From NCBI RefSeq assembly GCF_040802235.1, contig NC_133158.1:157306401-157370400 (forward strand): a stretch of DNA of 64,000 bases, given 5' to 3'. Of this stretch, positions 27,701-37,345 are shown piece after piece; the stretch's first letter is position 1; every line of letters starts with the position of its first letter. The translations under genes were made by a program, and so were the position numbers. The stretch comes from Manis javanica (lineage: Eukaryota; Chordata; Mammalia; Pholidota; Manidae). Below the pieces are notes generated by a model, which was given only the letters and a program-made list of their open reading frames with translations, made no database searches and had not been told where the DNA came from.

Positions 27701-30700
27701 TTAGAAAAAACAACAGTCAACTCTCTATTCAGTGCTCATGACCTTAGTGAATTTTCAAGTACCGACTATCAAATTTAGATTTTATGCAAATAAAATTCAT
27801 TCTGAGAATGTATTTTTAATATGTGCTTTAAAAACAGTTTGTATTGTATACTTTTTAACATGGTCATTTTTCACCTATCTGTAGGTACTTTACCTCTGTA
27901 AATTAACTTCATTTATAATTACATAAGGCAAGTTTTATTATATCACCTTTAGTGGTATAACTCTTACTCTTCTTAAATGGGTACTTTGTTGGCATCAGCA
28001 GGATTTGTCTTTTTTTTCCTAGTCTAAAGGAAGGTATGAATGAGAAAAATTTATATAATAAACTCTTCCAGTTTTAACAAAGACATTTCATCTTTGTGAG
28101 GAATGACTTGCAGCATGACAGAGAGAAAGTGAAGGTAGGCATGGTGGAGAGGGGAGGCCAGACATTCAAGATCACTGTCGTTTTTTTTTTTTTTAATGTT
28201 CCTAAAAATTGAGAATTTTAAAACCTCATAGGCATTCTCATTCAGAGATCATTTAAAAATCTTCTCAAAGTGTTATTTCCAAGAACTACTCTTTTATTAC
28301 ATTACCACAGAAAGAACACAGAATTTAACTACAATTCCTATTCTTATTCTGGGCAATTCTGCCTTGGAACTTTCAGGGTTCTTGTAACTTTTAATTTTTA
28401 CTTGAGTTAAAAACATGTTATCTTGTTTTTCACGATGAAATGTGAGTTGTTTTTCAACTGTTTCTCTAATAAGGATCTGCTAAACAAGTTAGTAGTAGCT
28501 CCACAGGTTTTCAAAGTATTGTGATATAATACTTTTTATCTCCTTTATGTCATCCTTTAACAGTTAGACCTGATAATTATACACCAACAAGTGGAGCTTC
28601 TTGGAAGTAAGTACTTATTAAAACTGTTGAAAATATTTTAGGTTTCAGAAGTTTCTTTACATCTAAATATTTTGTAAGCAATAAGGTTAAATAAATGTTT
28701 AAGATAGATTTTAAAAAAGACCACTGTATTTTTTGAAATACTTGTGGAAAGTAAAATATTTAGTCTGAGGTAGATAAACCTCAAAGCATGAAACTCTCTG
28801 AGTCTGATGATACTGTCACTAGAAATCTAACATTATTTTTAATCTTAAAATAATAAAATATATTTGGTCATGTCCATGGTTGCTAATAATTTAAATTTTC
28901 TTAATAATTTCAGAAATGGAAATCAAGGTTGAGGCCAAACAACAAAAACCCATCAAAACAAAATTCCACTGGTTCATCATTTTATCAGTGATTCATCAAA
29001 TAGGCAAATTATTTAGCAATACACAAATTTACAATGATGACTAACTGAATTCAAATTACTTGAGTACTTTTGTCTTTAATATTCTATATTACTCCTAAAA
29101 TACATAAGTATTATAACAATTACATACCAGGATAGCATGCAGCTGTAGATGTATTACCAGGGATTTTAGACAAAATCATTACAATCACTGTGAATTATCC
29201 CAGTAATTCCATAGCAATGCCAGAATTATTATTTCAATATTAGATTATTTTCTACAGCATTACTTCCTTAGTTGAAAAACACTACATATTTCCAAATAGG
29301 TCATATATGTGGAATCAAAATTTATTAATCACACAGCTTTGCCTTCAGACTTTATTTTGATTTCCATGGCTAAATCCTCAAGTTTTAGAGCACAGAAGTA
29401 AATCTGTGTGAAGAAGATACCATATACTTAGTAAATAATTGGTCACCCTATTTTCTTTTAAGAACACTACTACTTTTATTTAAAGATTGATACTAAGTAA
29501 TAGCATTATTATGATGACTTTTTTTTTTCTCCATTAGTGATACTTGGCACTGAGACCGCCAACAAATATGAGATTAAAAACAGCTTGGGACAAAGAATTT
29601 ACTTTGCCATGGAGGAAAGCATTTGCTTTAACCGTACTCTGTGTTCCACACTGAGATCTTGTGCTCTGAAGGTCACAGATAACTCAGGTCGAGAGGTGAT
29701 CACAATAAACAGGCCCTTGAGGTGCAACAGCTGCTGGTGCCCCTGCTTCCTACAAGAGGTCAGTCAGTGGCTCGGATGTACCCTTAGTTTTTCCCCTTTG
29801 GAAAGAAATGCAATTATTTCTTTACTAATGGCATTCATCTGAAGTTATAGGGCATTACCCTTTCAATTGTTCGAATTACCACATTGCTCCTTTTAAGATC
29901 AGAACAGCTTGAGGATTTGGTGAGTCACTCAATTTTTTTCCTTTCTAACCAAAAACTGTAGTGGCTTCTGTGATGTTCATTGTAAAGACACATGTATCAT
30001 GTAAATGAGATACACCCCCCTGAATGTCTAATTAGCCACTAATTGTAATAGCTATGAGTTCCACCATTAAACAAATCAACCTTTGTCTTCTCTAACTTGA
30101 ACAAATTAGGAAGTGCTCGGTGTTCCTAAACTCTTCTAAGGTGTTCTCTTGGTTAGGTGTTATTTTTAGTACAGAATCTCACTTTCCATTCACCCATTTC
30201 TGATGAACTTCAAGGTCTGGCAAAGACATGTTGTTCTAAAGGGAATCATTTGATTATTTCATATTAATATATAATAAATTTCTATCATTATTGAATAGAC
30301 TTATAATAACTTTCATTGACATAATGTAGTTGGTTGACATGGAATATTTACTTTTTTATTTCTTTGATATCATAACATCTCCAAATTTTGCAATTGAGGA
30401 AACGGGAGCTTAGAGAGTGGAGGAGTCTTACCTATGATCACACGTCTAAGAAAATCATAAATGGGACTTGATCCAGGTGTCCTTATTCAAGCCCAAGCTT
30501 CTCTATTGAGGAGTAAGTATTCCATTTAACATGATAGGAAATAAATATTAATATGGAAGGAGGTTAAATAGGGAAGTGTCGAACAATATATGTTGAAGCT
30601 AATTCTCCAACTATTTATAAGCAATTCCCTGAGTGAGAAGCTGGTTAAGATTACCCCTATCTGGTACTCAAGAATTCTCATTCTCTTACTGAGTATATTT

Positions 30701-33700
30701 AATATTTAATATGTCCCAATATGGTATAGTCAGTATAATCAGAATATATGCCCATTTGAAAATTGCTGATAATCGATGTTTGATTTCATAGTAGCCCAGT
30801 GTCACATAAAGAACCGTAAGATATATCTTGATACCCATTAATTTTAAAACTTCGGTCAAAAACCAATTTCCTTAAAAGTGATCCCAGAGTGAATCTATCT
30901 AATTCTAAGCAATCTTGTTGAAATCACCTTTGTCCAAGAACACTACAGGCGTAATAAGGAAGAAAAGACAGAAGATCAGATGACAGAGAGCTGGTTTGAT
31001 TTAAAAGCACATCATTTTCATTATTTTCACCCACCTCCAGCTTATTGCACAAAACATTTAATTTGGCTACATAAATATATTGAAATGCAATATAATGGGA
31101 AATTAAGAGAATGAAGGGTAAAGGGGCAAAAATACTAAAGTGAAGCCTGAAAATGCAGTTGTTAGTCTTTAACACTGAATGAAGTGAAACAAATAAAAGT
31201 GGTGTGTAATAACTGTAACCCCACAAGAAGCGTTTGTTTTTAACTGAACACAGAGAAGTTGGAAGATGATAATCTGAAGAGAAAAAAAATTCATGAATAC
31301 TTAATAACTGGTAAGTGGGGCTTAAAAATAGATATATTGTGGCAACAAATAATAAAAAGTCGCTATGATGTGTCTCGTGAGAAACGGCCTTGACCAATTG
31401 TTTTTATTGGAACAAAACTGGCAAAGCAGCAGTGTCAGAAGAGAGTTCTGGAGTAGGTTCTCTTTGGGGAAGTAAAACCAAAGACACGGACTTCTACTGC
31501 ATAATGCCTACATATATCTATACAGTGAAATCTTTGTTTCCATAAAATATAAAAATCCACTGCTTTGCTTCATTAGAAACAGATGTTTAGAATATTTTGT
31601 AGAATACAAAAGTAATTCCATTAACAGTATGTTGTTTAGAAGTAAACTGATATTATAGCAAAATTAAAATACAATAACCTTAGAAAATTTCATCTTATTA
31701 TCTCTTACAGTTAGAAATCCAAGCCCCTCCTGGTACTATAGTTGGTTATGTTGCACAGAAGTGGGACCCCTTTCTGCCTAAATTCACAATCCAAAATGCA
31801 AACAAAGAAGATATTTTGAAAATTGTTGGTCCTTGTGCAACATGTGGCTGTTTCGGTGATGTGGATTTTGAGGTATGATTGACAAAATGAAGGGAGTTTT
31901 CACTCAGGTGCTGATTTTTTTGCAACATAATTCAATTTTTAAAATGTTCAAATCATGAAATATCTCTGAAATAAGTTTAGGAAGTAATATATTTATGAAA
32001 TAATGTAATAAGCCCACCTTGTACATACCAATAAGCCTATATTGTACAGTGATATTAAGTCCAAGAATTTTTTTAAAAAACATACTGTAAAAAAATGAAT
32101 TATGTGGAGTTAAAGAATCCATGGTATAATGTAAATATATATAGTTTGGAATCATTTAAATTATATCATTTTTCCTGGTAGTAACATTTCCTGGTTCAAA
32201 TATCATCTCAGAAGCATATACCATCAAAATATCACTAATTTAAAAGCTTGCTCATAAGACTTGTTAACTTCGTTTTGTAAAACAGTATATTCTCATGTAA
32301 ACATATTTGTATGAATTGAATGTTAGAAAGCAATAGGAAGTTTCAAATTTAATCTGTAAAATATGAACAATCTTAAAATCTTTTCCTAGAAATACATCTT
32401 AGGCAGAGGATACCTAACCTAAAGTGTATATTTTTTATTCATTCATTCATCACATACAGCTGACCTAAGACATTCAGTTTGCAGGACTTCAGAGTCACTA
32501 TTCAACTGGAATACAATGTAAAATTTGCAAAGTGAGCAGCTGTCCTAACTCCAACCCATTCCAAAAGGACTTGTCATAGCTTTCCTAAGAGTAAAGGATA
32601 AAAATATGCCCTATGGCAGAGAAGAACTAAAAGTTTTAATATTCCTAAAGGAATGCCCTAAGTAACTTACTCAATTTTCTATCTTCTACTATCATACTGA
32701 AAATGAAAGTTTATATTGAATCACTGACAGCCTTTGCAGGAGAAACAGGGCAGTATATGACTAGATGAAATATTAGACTCCTTCTAGCTAAGAACTGTAG
32801 ACTTTCAGTGTCAAATTAGTAGGAATTTCCTGTGCAGTACATTAGCTCAGAGGATTTTTTTAAGGAAAAATGGAATTTAGGATTAGCTACACTGGAATGA
32901 CCTGGTAAATGTCTATGTATAATTAAAATGAGATTAAGCAATAGGTGATAATATTATATGTGTAATTATAAAATTGTGGCAGTAAAAATTAGAAAGCTCA
33001 AAAATTGTATGTAGAAATTAATTTCTTTTGAAATCTTTCTTAAAATATTTTGTTTTTGTTTTTTTCTTTCCTTTTTTTTTTCTAAATGAAGAATTCAGGT
33101 TTACAATCTGGACCTCATCTAAAGGAATTACCTTCATGGTTAGGCCTTTAATTGAGACTATATACCTGCTGCCATCTTGTGGCAGACTGACCTTAATTAT
33201 TTATTGCTATTATATTCTCAGTCTGCATAGAAAAAGCAAAAAAAAAAAAAAAAAAGGAATTTTGACCGATTAAAAACTATCAGGAAAGCTAAATTTCTGA
33301 AGAGTCGCTTGCAAAGTTAAATCTCCAAACCTATGCTTACATAAAAGGATGAATAATATGGAATTGTCATTTACAGATGATGAATAATTCATCTCTCTCT
33401 TGGAATAAACAAAGACACGTAAAACTATCTGTTTCACTTTCAAATTTAATACCTCTTATTTCCTTTTCAAAGGTGAAGACCATTAATGAAAAGCTTACAA
33501 TTGGAAAGATTTCAAAGTACTGGTCAGGATTTGTAAATGATGTCTTCACCAATGCTGACAACTTTGGAATTCATGTTCCTGCGGATCTGGACGTGACAGT
33601 CAAAGCAGCAATGATTGGGGCTTGTTTTCTCTTTGTACGTACGGTCTAAAAAGAGTATGGGTGACTTATTTCTCTCCTTTTCACTTGTCAGTTACTACAG

Positions 33701-34971
33701 AGCCAATCCCATTTCACACAGTAGAGCATTTATTCCAAAGAGTAAGCTTTATGCATAAAAGCCTGGTTTGGGATCAACATTCTTTAGAAGTCAGAATTTA
33801 AGAGCCTGTGTTTCTATTGGACAGAACTTCTCTAGTGGCCCTGATACACCCTCTTCTTCAAGGATTGATGCCCCATCACATCCTACTTATTTCTTCCTTA
33901 AAACCCAAGTTATCCTTCTCTTTCAATTTCAATTTAGATTTTTGGCTTATTTTCACTTTCACTGAAAATGCTGCAAACACAAACACCACATTATTTATGC
34001 TGGGTAAACTTCAGAACTGTTTCATTGCTTAATTCAGAATAGGAAAGTACAGTTTTCTTGCCCTCCAATGTGTACACAGGTACCTGAGTTGACACGAGTG
34101 AGTTAACATAAGTTTCCATTATTACAAAGATAGGTTTTTGTCCTTTCTTTCCAACTTACAATTTCATTAAAAACATTTTCTTCTTTGGTGTAGAGATTAG
34201 TGATAGCAAAAGAGAAGTCAAGTAATACCTGTGCCAGGCAAATGTTTGGGCATCTCTTCTTCCTGATTTTCCCTCTAGTCCCTCCCTCACTGCTTACCAT
34301 TTTCAGTGCACTCACAAAAACTCTTGGAATTTTTAAATAATCCTACTTCTTTATCATATTTTGTTCTTCAGGGTTTTAAGATCCTAAATCTTATTATATT
34401 AATGTGAGCTGCTGTAGGTAAAAAAATTGGCCCCATTTATTCAGTCTATTCTAAAGACACTTGGGAAATATATTAACTAAAAATAATTCCCTAGTTACAT
34501 CAGTGGTGGATACTTAGAGTTTAACACATTTATATCAGTATATAGAGTTTAAAAAGTTATATAAAGAGTTTAATATAAATACACAGAAATATACATTATA
34601 CATATGTATACACATACACACACTCATAAAGAAATGTTCATATATGGATTATTTCTCCAGGAACTTAAGAGGAATCATTTTAACTTACTGGTTCACTGTC
34701 ATTAGTAGAAGGTAGAATTCAGATATGTAGAGTGCTAGGTTTTTAGCCTTATTAAATAATCAGTTACCCTCATTACCATTTTCATCTACAAATCTAACCA
34801 ATTCCAGTTAGTCTTGCCTGTCCCCTAATATTTCTTCCATTCCCTGTTCTTCTCTATCACTTGACAAGGATTTTAATTTGCCATTTCTTCTCACTTTTCC
34901 CATTTTTTATCATTCTGCATTTCAACACCAATCTCTCCAAACACGCACGCATGCATGCGCGCGCGCACGCG

Positions 34972-35014
<43 letters not shown>

Positions 35015-36005
35015 CCTTTCCCCCAAATCTTAATTTTCTTATTTAACCCCACACTTAATGGTTATATTAAATGTTTATAAAACAGATGGTTAAAAAACAG
35101 ACCATCTGTCCCATCCACCTATTTTACATAACAGGCTGATGGATAAGACATACTGTCAACAATTTCGTACACACTATAAATTGTAGAAGCGCTGATCTAG
35201 ATAGCAACCCAATCATCTGAAAAGATAATTTTTTAATTCCATTGTCTAAGTGAGAAACATACTGAGAACATCTAATGAATCCCATCCATTTTTTTTTCTT
35301 TCCATAATATTATAAAATATTTTCCCTTTTTTGCCTGTATGGTTTTTGAAACAATTTCTTACATGTATTACCAAGATAAATGATTTATTTATGCATATAA
35401 TATGAGGGGAAAACTAAAATTTTAGTTTTTAAACTCTGTATTTTATTACCTTGTGGAGAGACCCTTAAAAAGCTGGTGAGAGGATATTCTCTGATCTAAT
35501 AGCAAAACTCACAATTACCACCTAATTTTTGGCCTCCTCTGGTTCAAGGCTACCACTCCACAGCCCACAGCTCTAACCACCTCCTTCTGAAGTTCCCTCT
35601 ACTACAGTTTTCCATACTTCTGTGGATACCCACCCTGTCCACCATGATGTAGCCTTTTACCCTTTCCAGCACTGATCCGGAACTCCCTACAGTCTAATTC
35701 TGCAAAGTCTTGATCACCCAGAATTTTAACTGATGATACCATGCTGGTTCAGATAAGTTTCCCAAGTCATTTGTACTCTGAAAATTAGACATGGAAGTGT
35801 CATGAAGCTTAAAACTTTTTTATTTTTCTCCTACTGATATATCCAACTTTGCTGGAACACTACTGAGAAACATAATTGCTTTATATAATCAAAGCTTACA
35901 TGAGACTCTTGATCTGAATTGGTGCCTTTTTGTAAATTCACTTATACTCAGTTTATTTATTTGTAGGACTTTATGTTCTTTGAACATTCACTGGCTGGAT
36001 TATAA
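12766..36005 (+). CDS. PLSCR5: PLSCR5, phospholipid scramblase family member 5 (whole coding span, 7 exons)
   Basis: The coding sequence joins 12766-12778, 23746-23909, 28564-28606, 29538-29758, 31711-31872, 33473-33634 and 35967-36005. All junctions are GT-AG and the phases agree, giving 267 residues with no internal stop. Residues 1-59 are proline/glycine-rich. The scramblase domain runs from about 75 to 267. It includes a cysteine cluster at 136-143 (CNSCWCPC, a likely palmitoylation site), a second one at 189-194, a GKISKYWSG segment at 212-220 where PLSCR1 has its non-classical nuclear signal, a calcium-loop-like segment at 228-239, and a C-terminal hydrophobic helix at about 245-260. 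The family moves phospholipids between bilayer leaflets in response to calcium or acts in signalling; PLSCR5 itself is poorly studied, so activity is inferred. The sequence matches PLSCR5 as I recall it more closely than PLSCR1, 2 or 4. The human protein is about 271 residues, so the small difference is in the N-terminus. Confidence 0.96.
12779..15129 (+). other. Intron 1, first part: no recognised feature
   Basis: AT-rich intronic DNA after the exon 1 donor. I see no coding signature, RNA gene or clear repeat. Confidence 0.5.
15130..15203 (-). mobile_element. Older L1 fragment, left part (split by the L1 insertion)
   Basis: Reads like the reverse complement of an old L1M 3' region (transition near AGTGTACAGT...). 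It continues across the young L1 at 21336, where the expected following sequence appears. Confidence 0.45.
15538..19375 (-). pseudogene. L1 ORF2 (endonuclease/reverse transcriptase), broken in many places
   Basis: Reading leftward: endonuclease at 18949-19296 (CCLQETHL motif), a GDFN motif near 18918, endonuclease end plus linker at 17892-18833 (FSDHKG), and reverse transcriptase at 17491-17751 and 16730-17248 with the catalytic FADD motif still readable near 17250-17262. The C-terminal region is at 16347-16769, 15829-16350 and 15538-15720 (including the DQWNRIE segment). Frame changes and stops separate the blocks, so no functional enzyme is encoded. Confidence 0.88.
19617..20530 (-). pseudogene. 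L1 ORF1 (RNA-binding chaperone), broken
   Basis: The N-terminal part at 20187-20498 encodes a charged heptad-rich coiled coil. The C-terminal part at 19617-19967 has the conserved [23 protein letters not shown] and [10 protein letters not shown] segments of the L1 ORF1 C-terminal domain. The middle is interrupted by stops or frame changes between 19968 and 20186. In an intact element ORF1 forms trimers that coat L1 RNA. Confidence 0.85.
21336..21490 (-). mobile_element. Older L1 fragment, right part
   Basis: Contains GTGTAATCATCAACAAG and AAGATAGAACATTTC, a familiar antisense L1M stretch. Together with 15130-15203 it forms the target into which the large L1 was inserted. Confidence 0.5.
21491..23057 (+). 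other. Intron 1, later part: no recognised feature
   Basis: Mixed-composition sequence without a recognisable gene or repeat. Confidence 0.45.
23058..23234 (-). mobile_element. MER5A hAT-Charlie non-autonomous DNA transposon
   Basis: Reverse complement begins CAGTGGTTCT and contains GGGCTTGTTAAAACAC, TTTCTGATTCAGTAG and TTCCCAGGTAAGGTGATGCT, all typical of MER5A. Ancient and non-coding. Confidence 0.88.
23235..23745 (+). other. End of intron 1
   Basis: No repeat or gene recognised; ends with the pyrimidine tract and acceptor of exon 2. Confidence 0.5.
23746..23909 (+). CDS. PLSCR5: PLSCR5 coding exon 2 (proline-rich N-terminus)
   Basis: The acceptor is TCTCTTGCAG ending at 23745 and the donor GTATTT starts at 23910. 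The exon encodes residues 5-59, a Pro/Gly-rich, probably disordered segment with [11 protein letters not shown] early and PPGLEYLSQ at the end. In the scramblase family this N-terminal region binds SH3 or WW partners and varies most between paralogues. The exon ends on a codon boundary. Confidence 0.95.
23910..24858 (+). other. Intron 2, first part: no recognised feature
   Basis: AT-rich; a weak MIR/L2-like snatch around 24283-24330 (TACTGAGTACTTGCTATAAT) is too short to call. Confidence 0.4.
24859..25330 (+). pseudogene. Decayed Ty3/gypsy-type pol fragment (RNase H end/integrase start)
   Basis: A 92-codon open frame at 24859-25137 contains, around 24985-25035, VPGK then 4 residues then ADAFSRNPL. 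This follows the signature at the end of the Ty3/gypsy RNase H domain (PGK, short hydrophobic stretch, ADALSR). About 20 residues upstream is a PLR-x-x-RFLL segment that often precedes it. After the stop near 25136, short frame-shifted stretches (KYKSDIP near 25200; TYGHHI near 25248) resemble the start of an integrase region. The rest of pol, gag and LTRs were not found. It lies in PLSCR5 intron 2, in the sense orientation. It is broken and non-functional as seen. A retroviral pol remnant is less likely because the motif is of the gypsy kind. Confidence 0.55.
25820..25990. repeat. AT-rich microsatellite with a 42-bp tandem duplication
   Basis: Interrupted TATG/TATA/CATA runs. Within it, 25897-25938 and 25939-25980 are two 42-base copies starting TATATAAATACCTATGAATC, differing at about four positions. 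Confidence 0.8.
26160..26350 (-). mobile_element. Short L1 3'-end insertion (tail type B)
   Basis: T-rich start, then GGGTTTCACATGAAAAAC, then CAGTCACTGTCCATCAGTGT and TAGTAAGATGCCACAGAG. This is the reverse complement of a module shared with 49698, 50558 and 62079. No clear target duplication was found. Confidence 0.8.
26351..26859 (+). other. Intron 2, no recognised feature
   Basis: Nothing recognised with confidence. Confidence 0.4.
26860..27015 (+). mobile_element. MIR SINE
   Basis: Contains CCCAGGTTCAAGTCC, ACTCTGCAACTTTGAGGAAA, CTACTTAATCTCTCTGAGAA and GGGATTAAATAAGA in consensus order. Confidence 0.85.
27016..28563 (+). other. End of intron 2
   Basis: AT-rich, with a poly-T run near 28181-28195; no gene or clear repeat seen. 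Ends at the exon 3 acceptor. Confidence 0.45.
28564..28606 (+). CDS. PLSCR5: PLSCR5 coding exon 3 (43 nt)
   Basis: A 43-base exon with acceptor TTTAACAG ending at 28563 and donor GTAAGT at 28607. It encodes residues 60-73 ([14 protein letters not shown]) and the first base of Met74. The IIIHQQ segment is typical of the start of the conserved scramblase fold. It is too short to show as a long open frame; it was found by continuing the protein in phase between exons 2 and 4. Confidence 0.93.
28607..29537 (+). other. Intron 3
   Basis: 931 bases, AT-rich, no recognised element; T-run before the exon 4 acceptor. Confidence 0.6.
29538..29758 (+). CDS. PLSCR5: PLSCR5 coding exon 4 (scramblase domain, Cys-rich motif)
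   Basis: The acceptor is a T-rich tract ending CCATTAG at 29537; the donor is GTCAGT at 29759. It encodes residues 74-147, including [16 protein letters not shown] and the cysteine cluster CNSCWCPC at residues 136-143. In PLSCR1 the equivalent cluster is palmitoylated and directs the protein to the plasma membrane. Length 221 bases; it enters in phase 1 and leaves in phase 0. Confidence 0.97.
29759..30384 (+). other. Intron 4, first part
   Basis: No recognised element. Confidence 0.5.
30385..30500 (-). mobile_element. MIR SINE
   Basis: Reads ATTGAGGAAACGGGAGCTTA, then GATCACACGTCTAAGAAA and GGACTTGATCCAGGTGTCC, the reverse complement of the MIR core and 3' part. Confidence 0.8.
30501..31710 (+). 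other. Intron 4, remainder
   Basis: AT-rich. A 157-codon frame on the - strand (30924-31397) resembles no known protein and is probably chance. No repeat recognised. Confidence 0.45.
31711..31872 (+). CDS. PLSCR5: PLSCR5 coding exon 5 (scramblase domain)
   Basis: The acceptor is TCTCTTACAG ending at 31710 and the donor GTATGA starts at 31873. It encodes residues 148-201, starting LEIQAPPG and ending [10 protein letters not shown], both hallmarks of the scramblase beta-barrel. The exon is exactly 54 codons and in phase on both sides. Confidence 0.97.
31873..33472 (+). other. Intron 5
   Basis: AT-rich, with an A-run at about 33238-33256 and T-runs near 33055-33080. No gene or clear mobile element recognised. 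Confidence 0.5.
33473..33634 (+). CDS. PLSCR5: PLSCR5 coding exon 6 (NLS-like and calcium-loop region)
   Basis: The acceptor is CCTTTTCAAAG ending at 33472; the donor GTACGT starts at 33635. It encodes residues 202-255, including GKISKYWSG at 212-220, [12 protein letters not shown] at 228-239 (aligned with the PLSCR1 calcium-binding loop) and the first part of the membrane helix, [10 protein letters not shown]. The first loop position is Asn rather than Asp. Exactly 54 codons. Confidence 0.97.
33635..34940 (+). other. Intron 6, first part
   Basis: No recognised element. Confidence 0.5.
34941..35013. repeat. 73-bp alternating purine/pyrimidine tract, (CG)n then (CA)n
   Basis: Every step alternates purine and pyrimidine: ACACGCACGCATGCATGCGC, then a CG-rich run to 34980, then (AC)n to 35013. 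CG-rich alternating tracts are the classic Z-DNA-forming sequence. It lies in PLSCR5 intron 6. Confidence 0.95.
35014..35966 (+). other. Intron 6, remainder
   Basis: No recognised element; ends with the exon 7 acceptor. Confidence 0.5.
35967..36005 (+). CDS. PLSCR5: PLSCR5 last coding exon (12 codons plus stop)
   Basis: The acceptor is TTTATTTGTAG ending at 35966. The exon encodes [12 protein letters not shown] and a TAA stop at 36003-36005. It completes the hydrophobic C-terminal helix and leaves a very short extracellular or luminal tail, as expected for the family. Confidence 0.94.
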   Translation, partial: DFMFFEHSLAGL

Positions 36006-36024
36006 AAAGCACGATGACAAAAAG

Positions 36025-36030
36025 AATAAA
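36025..36030 (+). promoter_or_regulatory. Possible proximal poly(A) signal for PLSCR5
   Basis: A canonical AATAAA begins 20 bases after the stop codon. Use of this site would give an unusually short 3' UTR, so a more distal site is equally possible. Confidence 0.4.
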
Positions 36031-37289
36031 GTATTCAGAACATCTTTCAGTAAGTAAAGGGCAAATTTAGACAATATTTTTCCCTTTGAAAATGTCTGTA
36101 TTTGATGGTAATTTTTTTATTTTCTCCTAGAAATCCCTTGGGTTCTGGATTTCATTTCTGAATGGTTTGATACTTGCTTTTATTTTGTAACAAAATGCTA
36201 ATTATTATATGTATTAAAGCATAATTTAATGAAGCAATTATCTGGTTATGAATGTATGATGGCTAAAGACAAGATTACTGGCCTGAGCACCGGGTGCTTG
36301 GAGAGATTACCTTTCTCTCTTCCTCTCCTTTGAAGTTACTGCGTGGGTAAGCATGAAAGAGAGAACTAAGGCTTGCAGCATCACGGATGAAAATTCAACG
36401 TTTAGAGAGCACTTTGAAATTTTTCTCACTCTAAGGCTGTTTACTAATCAAAAGGACTGGATTTCTAAAATATTTTTCGTAAGAATTATTTTTTAATTTG
36501 TTTATTAATTTTACTGTAGTGAGACACCTTTACACTGGAAAAGCTAAAAGTTGGGTAAATAATGTGTTTAAAGATGAAGAGGAAGATAGATCAAATCAAT
36601 CCGTTCTAGTGGCAAAAGGCATGCTTATATTCCAAAAAAAGAAGCTAATATAAACAGACTTCTGATTAGTAAAAGCAGTAGTATACAGTTGGAACTTTAT
36701 CCATTTGCAGTGAAATTTCAGGCAAAAATGGGACCTAAGGCTCTTAAAAATGGAAAACTCCAGGACTTAAAAACAAACAAACCAAAACAAGCAAAAAACA
36801 AAACCTTAATACATGAGGCAAATGCCAAAGTCAGGAAATACAGTTAATTCAATGAATGAATGCCTTCCGTTTGAAAATTTTCAGTCTTCCAGATTATTAT
36901 GTCTAGTTATCCACATGTTTCAAAAGCCCACACAAGAGGAAAACTTCTTTTTTAAGAATGATAATAGTTCTTTCCTTTTCAAAATGAGAAAACAGATTTG
37001 TTTTAAACAAAGCACCATGTGGCCATTTAGACTGTACTTGAGAATGGAGTCTGGATCTGCTGTGAACTAGCCACGCAGCCAGAAGCCTATCATGCCGTCT
37101 TCCTGACCCTCCTCGGGTTCCCCGTGTATGTATACCTTGCAGAACTGCCGTGATGGTGAAAGGGAATACAGTATTTCTTCCTTTTCACCTTTAACTATTT
37201 TAAATTGGGGCATGTGATACATGGCCAGTTATAACCAGCTAAATAAAGGAAATAGCATTTTTAAAGCTAATATTTATTAACAAAGTAGA
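36031..37289. other. Downstream of PLSCR5, no recognised feature
   Basis: May include the rest of a longer 3' UTR; no repeat recognised. Confidence 0.4.
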
Positions 37290-37345
37290 GAAAATAGGTA
37301 ATGTTTTCTGAGGGCTTATTACATGCCAAGCACTATGCTTCATAC
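37290..37345 (-). mobile_element. MIR or L2 fragment
   Basis: GAGGGCTTATTACATGCCAA and GCACTATGCTTCATACGAAT resemble the reverse of the MIR/L2 3' segment. Confidence 0.5.

Noticed and set aside
30924..31397. 157-codon frame on the - strand in PLSCR5 intron 4
   Set aside because: No recognisable domain, hydrophobic low-information sequence in an AT-rich intron, no splice or promoter context.
33231..33256. A-run as the tail of a processed pseudogene or SINE
   Set aside because: No coding-like or SINE-like sequence precedes it and no target-site duplication was visible.
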